Positions 15,270 to 21,848 of a stretch of 32,296 nt of DNA are shown here, piece by piece; position 1 is the first letter of the stretch, and every line of letters starts with the position of its first letter. The translations under genes and the position numbers were made by a program. The notes under the pieces are model-generated. The model did not search any database, was not told the origin of the DNA, and worked only from the letters and a program-made list of their open reading frames with translations. This DNA is from Deltaproteobacteria bacterium (GTDB lineage: Bacteria; Desulfobacterota; GWC2-55-46; DRQE01): assembly GCA_016219105.1 (NCBI GenBank), contig JACRCI010000019.1:1-32296 (forward strand), read 5' to 3'.

Positions 15270-16670
15270 ATGGAAAAGCAGATAGGGACGAGGCTTTTAG
15301 AGGAAAAGGTAATAACCGAGGAGCAGCTCACGAAGGCCCTCGAGAGGCAGAGGCTCCACGGCGGGAGGATAGGCCACAACCTCGCGGCGCTGGGGTATCT
15401 TTCGAGCAAGGAACTCGGCGAATTCTTCAGGAGGCACCCGGCGGTCCCTCAGAGCGTTGAGGCGACCGGCCTTGATATCGCTTTTATCTCGGACCTCATA
15501 ATAAAGCACGTCCTTTTCAAGGGCGAATTCACCATCCCGGACATAGCCGACGGCGTAAAACTCCCCATCTCGGTCGTGGACGTCGCGGTCGAAAGGCTCA
15601 GGATGAATAAATTCATAGAGGTCAAGGGCGCGGCCCAGTACGCGAGGGTGACCTACAAATTCAGCATAACGGACCTCGGCAAAAAGAGGGCCTCCGAACT
15701 GCTGGAGATATGCCGGTACGTGGGGCCGGCCCCTGTCCCGCTGGATGACTACAAGACCCTGGCCGAGTTCCAGACCATAAAAAACCTGGTCATAACGGAC
15801 GATGCCGTCAAGAAGGCCTTTGCGCATATCATAATAAAAGAAGAACTCCTGAGAAGGATCGGCCCCGCCATAAGCTCGGGCAAGGCCATCTTCCTCTACG
15901 GCCCGCCCGGGAACGGAAAAACGACAATCGCCGAGATCATGGGCAAGACGCTGCCCGGAAGCGTCTACGTGCCGTACTCGATAATAGTGGGCGGCCAGAT
16001 AATAAGCATATTCGACCCGGTCAGCCACATACCGGTAAAGGCCGAAAAAGACCATGTTGACCAGAGGTGGGTCCTCGTCAGAAGGCCGGTCGTGATGACC
16101 GGAGGGGAGTTGACGCTCAAGATGCTCGACCTGGAGTTCAACCCGGTATCGAACTTCTACGTGGCCCCTCTCCAGATGAAGGCCAACAACGGGCTTTTCA
16201 TCATAGACGACTTCGGCCGCCAGCAGATACCGCCGCAAAACCTGCTGAACCGCTGGATCGTGCCGCTCGAGCGGAGGGTGGACTTCATGACGCTCCATAC
16301 GGGCATGAAGTTCGACATCCCGTTCGACCAGTTGACGATATTCTCGACGAACATCGAGCCGCAGAAACTCGTGGACGAGGCGTTCCTGAGGAGGATCAGG
16401 TATAAGATAATGATAGACCATCCGGCCCCGGAGGAATACGAGGCCATATTCAGGAGGGTGTGCGAATCCAACGGCGTGGAATTCAGAGAGGACATGTTCG
16501 ACTACCTGATGAAAAATTACTACCGCAAGCTCGGGGTCGCCCTGAACGCCTGCCACCCGAGGGACCTCATAGACCACATAATAGACGACGCGCACTACTA
16601 CAACCACTCCCCGCAGCTCACAAAGGAGATAATAGACACGGCGTGGGAGAATTACTTTGTGGAGATGTAG
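15270..16670 (+). CDS. AAA ATPase with MshEN-like N-terminus and winged-helix segment
   Basis: A 466-residue cytosolic ATPase. Residues ~1-58 look like the MshEN/GspE N-terminal fold: two helical repeats, IGTRLLEEKVITEEQLTKAL and IGHNLAALGYLSSKELGEFF. Only part of the known c-di-GMP-binding consensus is kept, so ligand binding is uncertain. Residues ~65-150 resemble a winged helix (FTIPDIADGVKLPISVVDVAVERLRMNKFIEVKG). The AAA core has Walker A YGPPGNGKTT (about 210-219), Walker B LFIIDDFGR (about 308-316), sensor-1 STN (about 358-360) and an arginine motif LRRIRYK (about 371-377). It follows the TonB-like gene by 34 nt in a transcription unit downstream of tadC, so a role in envelope or pilus assembly is plausible but unproven. 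Confidence 0.75.
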   Translation: MEKQIGTRLLEEKVITEEQLTKALERQRLHGGRIGHNLAALGYLSSKELGEFFRRHPAVPQSVEATGLDIAFISDLIIKHVLFKGEFTIPDIADGVKLPISVVDVAVERLRMNKFIEVKGAAQYARVTYKFSITDLGKKRASELLEICRYVGPAPVPLDDYKTLAEFQTIKNLVITDDAVKKAFAHIIIKEELLRRIGPAISSGKAIFLYGPPGNGKTTIAEIMGKTLPGSVYVPYSIIVGGQIISIFDPVSHIPVKAEKDHVDQRWVLVRRPVVMTGGELTLKMLDLEFNPVSNFYVAPLQMKANNGLFIIDDFGRQQIPPQNLLNRWIVPLERRVDFMTLHTGMKFDIPFDQLTIFSTNIEPQKLVDEAFLRRIRYKIMIDHPAPEEYEAIFRRVCESNGVEFREDMFDYLMKNYYRKLGVALNACHPRDLIDHIIDDAHYYNHSPQLTKEIIDTAWENYFVEM

Positions 16671-16693
16671 GGGGTGGACCGTGCAAAAAACAG

Positions 16694-16722
16694 TTAACAC
16701 CACCAGCGGCCTTTGCTAATTT
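16694..16722 (+). promoter_or_regulatory. Possible promoter of the small lipoprotein gene
   Basis: TTAACA (16694-16699), 17-bp spacer, TAATTT (16717-16722). The match is moderate. A GGGG-ataat-CCCC hairpin (16738-16750) lies between it and the ribosome site. Confidence 0.4.
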
Positions 16723-16777
16723 AAGGCCATCATAAAAGGGGATAATCCCCGAAATTTTAGAAGGAGGAAGTAATAAA

Positions 16778-16963
16778 ATGAAGAAACAGCTGTTTTCAGT
16801 ACTTACGGGCGGTATGCTCGCCGTTTCGTTAATCGCGTTTTCCGGCTGCGAGCAGAAAAAGCCCGCCCCGGCGCCGGCGCCGGCCACGCAGCCCGAGCAG
16901 ACCACGACCGGACAGGCGGCTCCAGCGACTCCGGCAGGACAGGCTGCCGCGCCCGCGAAGTAA
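16778..16963 (+). CDS. Small Ala/Pro-rich lipoprotein
   Basis: A 61-residue protein with a classic lipoprotein signal: MKKQLFSVLTGGMLAVSLIA then FSGC, the lipidated Cys at position 24. The mature part is only 38 residues of low complexity (PAPAPAPA, then Gln/Thr/Ala/Pro) and has no recognisable domain. AGAAGGAGGAA gives a strong ribosome site 9-10 nt before the ATG. It has its own possible promoter and is followed about 115 nt later by a strong intrinsic terminator, so it is probably monocistronic. Resembles small envelope spacer lipoproteins in character only; function unknown. Confidence 0.7.
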   Translation: MKKQLFSVLTGGMLAVSLIAFSGCEQKKPAPAPAPATQPEQTTTGQAAPATPAGQAAAPAK

Positions 16964-17077
16964 GCCGGTCCGTAAAGGTATAAAGAAAGACCGGATGTCG
17001 GAAGGCGCGGGGTATACCGCGCAGTCGCTGCAAGAACCGGCGCGATATGTCTTGCGTCAATCACATTACCGATGTAT

Positions 17078-17115
17078 AAAAAAGGGGTTACCGGATTACC
17101 GGTAACCCCTTTTTT
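17078..17115. terminator. Strong intrinsic terminator
   Basis: AAAAAA-GGGGTTACCGG-atta-CCGGTAACCCC-TTTTTT: a perfect 11-bp GC-rich stem extended by an A6/T6 pair, with a 4-nt loop. The symmetry makes it functional on either strand. It closes the lipoprotein transcript. Confidence 0.92.
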
Positions 17116-17175
17116 CAAGGGCGGGCCTTCTTTGATTGAAAACCAGAAATCGGACGGGTAATAGAGACGGCGTCC

Positions 17176-17211
17176 CGTCCAGCCAGCCGTCCTCGACGGC
17201 CAACCGGTTTT
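17176..17211 (+). repeat. Family D palindromic unit upstream of the DedA gene
   Basis: CCAGCCAGCCGTCCTCGACG then GCCAACCGG, with the perfect core GCCGTC-CTC-GACGGC at 17186-17200. It is noncoding here and ends 3 nt before the DedA start codon, where a ribosome site would normally be. Confidence 0.8.
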
Positions 17212-17213
17212 AA

Positions 17214-17810
17214 ATGCCCGACATCTCAGGACTCATAGGCCACTTCCCTTACCTTGGGCTTTTTGGCCTCCTTCTTCTCGGGGGCTTCGGCCTGCCGTTC
17301 CCCGAGGACGCCACCCTTATATTCTGCGGCTTTTTGTTTTCCCGCCACGCGATAAACCCCTTTTACGCGCTGCCGGTGGTATACGCCGGCCTGCTCTCGT
17401 CCGACGTCATGCTGTATTTCTGGGGCAGGAAATACGGCCGCAGGATACTCAGCCACCCGAGATTCCACAGGATCCTTCCGCCGGAAAAACTCTCCGTCCT
17501 CGAGGCGCGGTTCAACAGACACAGCATTTTGTTCATAGTCTTCGGGAGGCATATCGTCGGGCTGAGGGGCCAGGTGTTCCTCGTGGCCGGGATAATGCGG
17601 ATGCCGCTTTTGAAATTCATCGTAACCGACAGCGTCTCGGCCGTTTTTTCCGTGGCCGTGATGGTCGGCGCCGGCTACATGGGGGGGCGCTATCTCGGCA
17701 TGATAAAGGATTATCTGAGGTGGGTCAAATACGCCGGCATAGCCATTATCCCTGTCGCGGTCTATCTAATTTTCAAATACCTTAAATCAAAGAAAAACAG
17801 CCCCCTGTAG
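17214..17810 (+). CDS. DedA-family membrane protein
   Basis: A 198-residue inner-membrane protein of the DedA (SNARE-associated / VTT) family, implicated in lipid-carrier flipping and membrane homeostasis. The family motifs are present: GGFGLPFPEDATLIFCGFLF (about 23-42, with the acidic P.PE motif), DVMLYFWGRKYGRRIL (about 63-78) and FGRHIVGLRGQVFLVAGIMRM (about 103-123, with the conserved Arg/Gly block). It has four to five membrane segments and a lysine-rich C-terminus, and the length is normal. A palindromic repeat sits where a Shine-Dalgarno is expected and none is visible. It is convergent with the Hsp70-like gene, only 19 nt apart. Confidence 0.88.
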   Translation: MPDISGLIGHFPYLGLFGLLLLGGFGLPFPEDATLIFCGFLFSRHAINPFYALPVVYAGLLSSDVMLYFWGRKYGRRILSHPRFHRILPPEKLSVLEARFNRHSILFIVFGRHIVGLRGQVFLVAGIMRMPLLKFIVTDSVSAVFSVAVMVGAGYMGGRYLGMIKDYLRWVKYAGIAIIPVAVYLIFKYLKSKKNSPL

Positions 17811-17829
17811 AACGCCGCCCCCGTCCCTC

Positions 17830-20679
17830 TTACTGCAGCCGTATATCCGTATCAATCTCTTTGGCTTCCCTGCCGTATCTGACCCTGAGGTCTCCGCCCT
17901 CGTTAACGCAGAAGGTCGCCTGAATATCCCCGCCCGCCAGCTGGCCGTCAAGGGCGGAGTGCCGGCCTAACGGCAGGGCCACGACCTTGAAGCCATTCAA
18001 TTCCACGTCTCCGTCAGTCTGCCTCAACACCTGTTTTATGAACTCCATGTCCGCATCTCTCACCCATCTGCGCGTCACCATGCCTTCCGGGACCTCGAAG
18101 AATTCGAGGAATATCTCATCCTGCGCCCCGAGGGTCCTTGCGGGAATAAGCCTGAAGGTCTTCTCGAACGGAAGGCTGTCTCCCTTTTCAAAGACTATCT
18201 CGTATGAATGGTGTTTTACCTTGCCCTTTACCGCGAGGCGGAGCGCGTAGGCCATGCCGAGGTGCCTGTCAATGACGTCCTTTGTCCGGTACATGGCCGC
18301 GCCGCGGGCTACCGCCGTAAGCGGGCTGTGGTCGTAGATTAGATTTTTCTCCCTGAGTTCCGGGAAATTGTCGGCTATCTTCTCCTTGAAAGACGGTATC
18401 TGGGATGAGCCTCCGGTGAGGATAACGGCCTCTATCATGTCCTTGGTGACGCCGAGTTTCCTGCCCTTCTTGAGGATGTAAGACAGTGACCTGTCCACGT
18501 CCGAGTAAAAGTCGTGTTCCGCGAGCACCCCTTCGAGGTCGTCCCTCGAAACCCTGCACCCCTCCCGGCCGTTCCACTCCAGGGGGACTATCCTGTGCTC
18601 CGAGAGCGCGATCTTTACCGCCTCGGCGCGAGAGAGGAGCCTGGGCCGGAGGTCCTCTCCGGTGATGCCGCATTTTTTCGCGAGATAGTCCGCAAGCCAC
18701 GCGTCAATGTCCCTTCCGCCGAGTATCTTGGAGCGGTCGGGCTTTGCCACCACGTGGGTCTCGTTTATATTAAGTCTCAGAAGCATTATGTCCAGCGTGC
18801 ATCCGCCGAAATCCAGCACAAGGACGAGCTTGTCCCTCTCTCCCGCGATCTGATAGCCGATCGCCGCGGCGAGCGGCTCCTCGACGAACTCCACTTCCAT
18901 GCCCTTCGCCACCTTCTTTATGATGGACTGAAGGGCCTTGCGGTAGTCGTGGAACCCGACCGGCACGGTTACGCAGAGCCTGCCCGTCGGCCTGAACGAA
19001 AGGGCCGAAAGCCAGCCTGTCTGAGGCAGGCAATCTTTAATATGCCGGTAGAGGACGCTGAAATACCTCTCCATCAGCTCCCTGCCCGCGGGGTTTCTCT
19101 CAAGGAGCATCTTTTTGATGTTGATGGCGTTGAACGCCTCGGCCTCGGCGCCTATGGAGTCGCTCTCCGGGTCCATGAGCGTCGGGACGATGGATATGTC
19201 GCCGTACCTCCTCGTTATCCCCTCGGGCGATACGAACTCGGGCGGGCCGTCTCCCTTTTTCCTCATTATGACCGTGTTTGTCGCGCCAAGGTCTATGGAA
19301 AGGGTGTCGTCCAAAAGCCCGGCGCCACCCTGCTGCCCGGTGGAATAGGCGTGAGTGCCGAGCCGCGGATGCTCTTCCCTTACAAAAACCGGCCTTTCCA
19401 CTTCCTTTCCGTGATATCTCTCCTTGAGTGCGGTCAGGTGGTCCATGACTTTTTTAACGGCATCCCTCAGCACAACCGGCCTCACCCACACGTGGGCGTA
19501 CGGCCGCAGTATATCAAGAAGGCGTATGTCGTTCAGCTCGGCGCCGAACTTTTCGAGTTCGAGGGAGAATAACTTCGCGTAATTCTCCCTCATGAACCGG
19601 CTCTTTTTGGAATCGTTCATCTTCCGTTCCTCGGCAACCAGGATGTAGTCAACGACGTCTATGACCTCAACGTCCTTCATCCGGCTCCTCACGGAAAAGA
19701 AGGAAAGGCTCTCTTCTATGCTCTTGAAGACGAGCGGAAAAAACTCTTCGTTCTTCGGCAGTTCCCTGAGGAGTTCCAAAAGGGCGTATTGCCTCTGGAA
19801 CGGATCCCGCATGGCCAGCATGGCGTTAAACGCCTCGGTGAGAGTCTCCCTGTAAAGGGGGAGGAATTCGTCGGTCTTCGGAAGCTCGTCCGCTATGAAA
19901 CTCAGGGCGTATTTCCTGTAAAACGGCTCCTCGAGGGTGCGCGAGGCCTTTATGGCCATCCTTATCCCATCCCTGTAAAGATTGAGGAACTCGCCCCTTT
20001 TCGGGAGCCCGATTACGATGCCGAGGAAGGTGTGGTTCCTGTAGAACATGTAATCCGAGGACTTGGGGAGCTCTTTTGCGATGTCCTCGAGCGTGCACTT
20101 CCAGTAGCCCGCCCCCTCGGCGATGCCGAGCGCGACCTTGAACGAATGCAGGGCGAGGCCGTCGAGCGCGGCCCTGCGCGCCATGAGGCGGTTGGCTATG
20201 TCAACGAGCGAATATTTCCTTATGACCCGGTCGTCTATTTTGTCCGAGGCGTCTATCACGGCGGCCATAACCTTCGCGTAAAGGTCGTTCAATTCATGCC
20301 TGTCCGGTATCTCCTCGGAAAGGCGAAGGAGCGCGGATTTCCGGTGTATCGGCGCTTTTACCTCCTCGATGGACTTCAGCGCGGTCTCGCACGCCGAGAT
20401 AAAAAGGGAAAGGAAATCGTCCGCGCGCGGGACCGCCTTTACGAACTCCATGAGGGCGTTTCTGCGCTCCTCGGGGCCGGTGAGGCCGTTTATCATGTCG
20501 AATGCGCGGAACCGTGCCTTGAGGCTTTCCGCCCCGGCGGGGAGGTCCCTTATAAATTGCAGAAGAAGCTCCTTTTTAGCCCTCTCATCCGCGGCGCTCT
20601 TTACAAGGGAGGCGACGTCGTCCAACGTCATGTCCGTCATCCTGTCCGACCGGCTGTCCGGGCGTGATTCGAGTTCCAT
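17830..20679 (-). CDS. Hsp70-like ATPase with N-terminal helical-repeat domain
   Basis: A 949-residue protein. Residues ~455-800 are an actin/Hsp70-type ATPase: phosphate-1 IDLGATNTVI (about 461), connect-1 EEPLAAAIGYQ, phosphate-2 LVLDFGGCTLDIMLL, and adenosine motif EAVILTGGSSQIPSF. The canonical DnaK substrate-binding domain is not visible; ~150 residues of beta-rich tail follow. Residues ~1-430 consist of helical repeats with a recurring IA.ELPK..EF..LYR pattern (for example LSFIADELPKTDEFLPLYRE), spaced about 45-50 residues apart, a likely protein-binding scaffold. I start it at 20679 because AAAGGA lies 6 nt upstream; an earlier in-frame start would overlap the preceding gene. It is the last gene of the five-gene minus-strand operon, 19 nt after the radical SAM gene. 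Confidence 0.85.
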   Translation of the reverse strand: MELESRPDSRSDRMTDMTLDDVASLVKSAADERAKKELLLQFIRDLPAGAESLKARFRAFDMINGLTGPEERRNALMEFVKAVPRADDFLSLFISACETALKSIEEVKAPIHRKSALLRLSEEIPDRHELNDLYAKVMAAVIDASDKIDDRVIRKYSLVDIANRLMARRAALDGLALHSFKVALGIAEGAGYWKCTLEDIAKELPKSSDYMFYRNHTFLGIVIGLPKRGEFLNLYRDGIRMAIKASRTLEEPFYRKYALSFIADELPKTDEFLPLYRETLTEAFNAMLAMRDPFQRQYALLELLRELPKNEEFFPLVFKSIEESLSFFSVRSRMKDVEVIDVVDYILVAEERKMNDSKKSRFMRENYAKLFSLELEKFGAELNDIRLLDILRPYAHVWVRPVVLRDAVKKVMDHLTALKERYHGKEVERPVFVREEHPRLGTHAYSTGQQGGAGLLDDTLSIDLGATNTVIMRKKGDGPPEFVSPEGITRRYGDISIVPTLMDPESDSIGAEAEAFNAINIKKMLLERNPAGRELMERYFSVLYRHIKDCLPQTGWLSALSFRPTGRLCVTVPVGFHDYRKALQSIIKKVAKGMEVEFVEEPLAAAIGYQIAGERDKLVLVLDFGGCTLDIMLLRLNINETHVVAKPDRSKILGGRDIDAWLADYLAKKCGITGEDLRPRLLSRAEAVKIALSEHRIVPLEWNGREGCRVSRDDLEGVLAEHDFYSDVDRSLSYILKKGRKLGVTKDMIEAVILTGGSSQIPSFKEKIADNFPELREKNLIYDHSPLTAVARGAAMYRTKDVIDRHLGMAYALRLAVKGKVKHHSYEIVFEKGDSLPFEKTFRLIPARTLGAQDEIFLEFFEVPEGMVTRRWVRDADMEFIKQVLRQTDGDVELNGFKVVALPLGRHSALDGQLAGGDIQATFCVNEGGDLRVRYGREAKEIDTDIRLQ

Positions 20680-20698
20680 AATATCCTTTACGGCATTT

Positions 20699-21274
20699 TT
20701 ATTGCGGAAGGAGGGTGATCGAACTAAAACCCGTCTCAATGACCCTTCCGTCCGGGCCGATTATGACCTCGACCTTTCCGGGCATGTAAAAATCATTCAT
20801 CGTATACGGGCCGCCGAGGAAATGAAGCCTCTGGTTCGTCGAGCCCCTGGCAAGGAGCGTGGTTTCCATCCTCGTCCGGTCGAACCTGCCGTCAATGAGG
20901 ACGTCCGTGAAGTCAAATATCCGGCTGAGGGCGTTGTCCGCGGCGAGTTCCTCGTAGTCGAATCCGGTGTAAACGACCGTCGTAAGGCCGTGGGTCTTTT
21001 TGGCCGTCTTTAAAAGGCGATAGAGTCCATCCGGCTGCAAAAAAGGCTCTCCGCCGCTTACGGTTACGCCGTCCGTTCCTTTTCTCAGGTATTTTTGAAA
21101 GAGTTCTTCGGGTGTAGAGAGCGTGGCCGGGGTGAGCGGGTGCGTTTCCGGGTTAAAACATCCGGGGCAGTCATTCTCGCATCCCTGAAAAAAAACCACC
21201 AGCCGTCTGCCGGGTCCGTTTACCGTCGAAAGCGGTATCACGGCGTGTATGTTGACGAGCACCTTTCTCTGCAT
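20699..21274 (-). CDS. Small radical SAM protein (4Fe-4S activase type)
   Basis: A 191-residue radical SAM domain. The N-terminus has VVFFQGCENDCPGCFNPET (about 26-44) with the Cx3Cx2C cluster motif in the GC...CPGC form typical of glycyl-radical activases such as NrdG and PflA, then VTVSGGEPFLQPDGLYRLLK (about 74-93), the GGE motif that binds SAM. The length is right for a minimal activase. No ribonucleotide reductase or glycyl-radical enzyme lies nearby. Its partner is therefore more likely a product of this operon, or it modifies a protein handled by the chaperone/protease. It is 14 nt from the DUF2997 gene and 19 nt from the Hsp70-like gene. Confidence 0.88.
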   Translation of the reverse strand: MQRKVLVNIHAVIPLSTVNGPGRRLVVFFQGCENDCPGCFNPETHPLTPATLSTPEELFQKYLRKGTDGVTVSGGEPFLQPDGLYRLLKTAKKTHGLTTVVYTGFDYEELAADNALSRIFDFTDVLIDGRFDRTRMETTLLARGSTNQRLHFLGGPYTMNDFYMPGKVEVIIGPDGRVIETGFSSITLLPQ

Positions 21275-21288
21275 CTCAAGACGCGGCC

Positions 21289-21471
21289 TTAATCCTTTTT
21301 CTTTACCCTTACCTTCTCCTCGACGTCCACCGCTTCCTTTTCCGTAAAAAGCTCGACCTCGCCGAGGAGCCTCGACAGGTGATCGGCCACTTCCTTGCAG
21401 TCTTTAAAGATGGATGAGTCCACCTCGACCTTGCCATCGGGCGTTATCCGTATCTTTATCTCTCTGGCCAT
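21289..21471 (-). CDS. DUF2997-like small protein
   Basis: A 60-residue protein. The pattern IKIRITPDGKVEVDSSIFK then DCKEVADHLSRLLGEVEL agrees with DUF2997: two strands with a DGKVE turn, a Cys-containing helix, and a GEVE close. The C-terminus is charged (EEKVRVKKKD). DUF2997 genes are small and of unknown function, and from memory commonly sit beside DUF1257 genes, as here. The single Cys at about residue 25 is a candidate redox or modification site. It starts 24 nt after the DUF1257 stop and ends 14 nt before the radical SAM start. Confidence 0.65.
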   Translation of the reverse strand: MAREIKIRITPDGKVEVDSSIFKDCKEVADHLSRLLGEVELFTEKEAVDVEEKVRVKKKD

Positions 21472-21495
21472 CTTATGTCTCCCCGGCTGAAAAGC

Positions 21496-21837
21496 CTAAC
21501 CCTTGAGCACGAGCGTTATATCCCCGGCGATATCCCTTTCGTTCGCTATCTCGAAGTCGAACGGAAGGTTCTCCTTTATCGAGGCGTAGGCGTATAGCTG
21601 CTTCAACCTCTTCGTGAAATCCTCCACGACCCTCGCGTCCCCCTCCACGTGGACGTTGCCGGTCTTTATGTCCATGACTATCTCTATCGCGTCGCCGCCG
21701 CGGTTGACCTTTATCCTGTTCTTTTTCAATATCTCCTCATACCGCGATATCTCCCCCCTTGCCTTGAGTTCCTCGAGGGCGGCGATCACGTATTTTTTAT
21801 TTTTGAGTTCCGTCTTTATCACGGTGTAAAATGACAT
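21496..21837 (-). CDS. DUF1257 (Ycf35-like) protein
   Basis: A 113-residue protein. The start MSFYTVIKTELKNKKYVIAA then LEELKARGEI matches the DUF1257/Ycf35 opening (Met-Ser, short strand, then a helix with ALxxL), followed by strands (IKVNRGGDAIEIVMDIKTGN, VHVEGDARVVEDFTKRLKQL). Ycf35 is encoded in cyanobacteria and some plastids and has no established biochemical function. Its position 11 nt after a Ycf46-like gene repeats the association of two otherwise unexplained plastid-type families. The assignment rests on pattern recognition; a profile search would settle it. Confidence 0.6.
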   Translation of the reverse strand: MSFYTVIKTELKNKKYVIAALEELKARGEISRYEEILKKNRIKVNRGGDAIEIVMDIKTGNVHVEGDARVVEDFTKRLKQLYAYASIKENLPFDFEIANERDIAGDITLVLKG

Positions 21838-21848
21838 GGGCCGCCTCC

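Noticed and set aside
15297-16703. Long antisense open frame opposite the AAA gene
   Set aside because: Shadow of a GC-rich gene; the translation is His/Arg/Tyr-rich without domains, and the plus strand has a clear AAA ATPase.
20680-20739. Earlier start of the Hsp70-like gene
   Set aside because: It would overlap the radical SAM gene and lacks a ribosome site; the ATG at 20679 has AAAGGA at good spacing.
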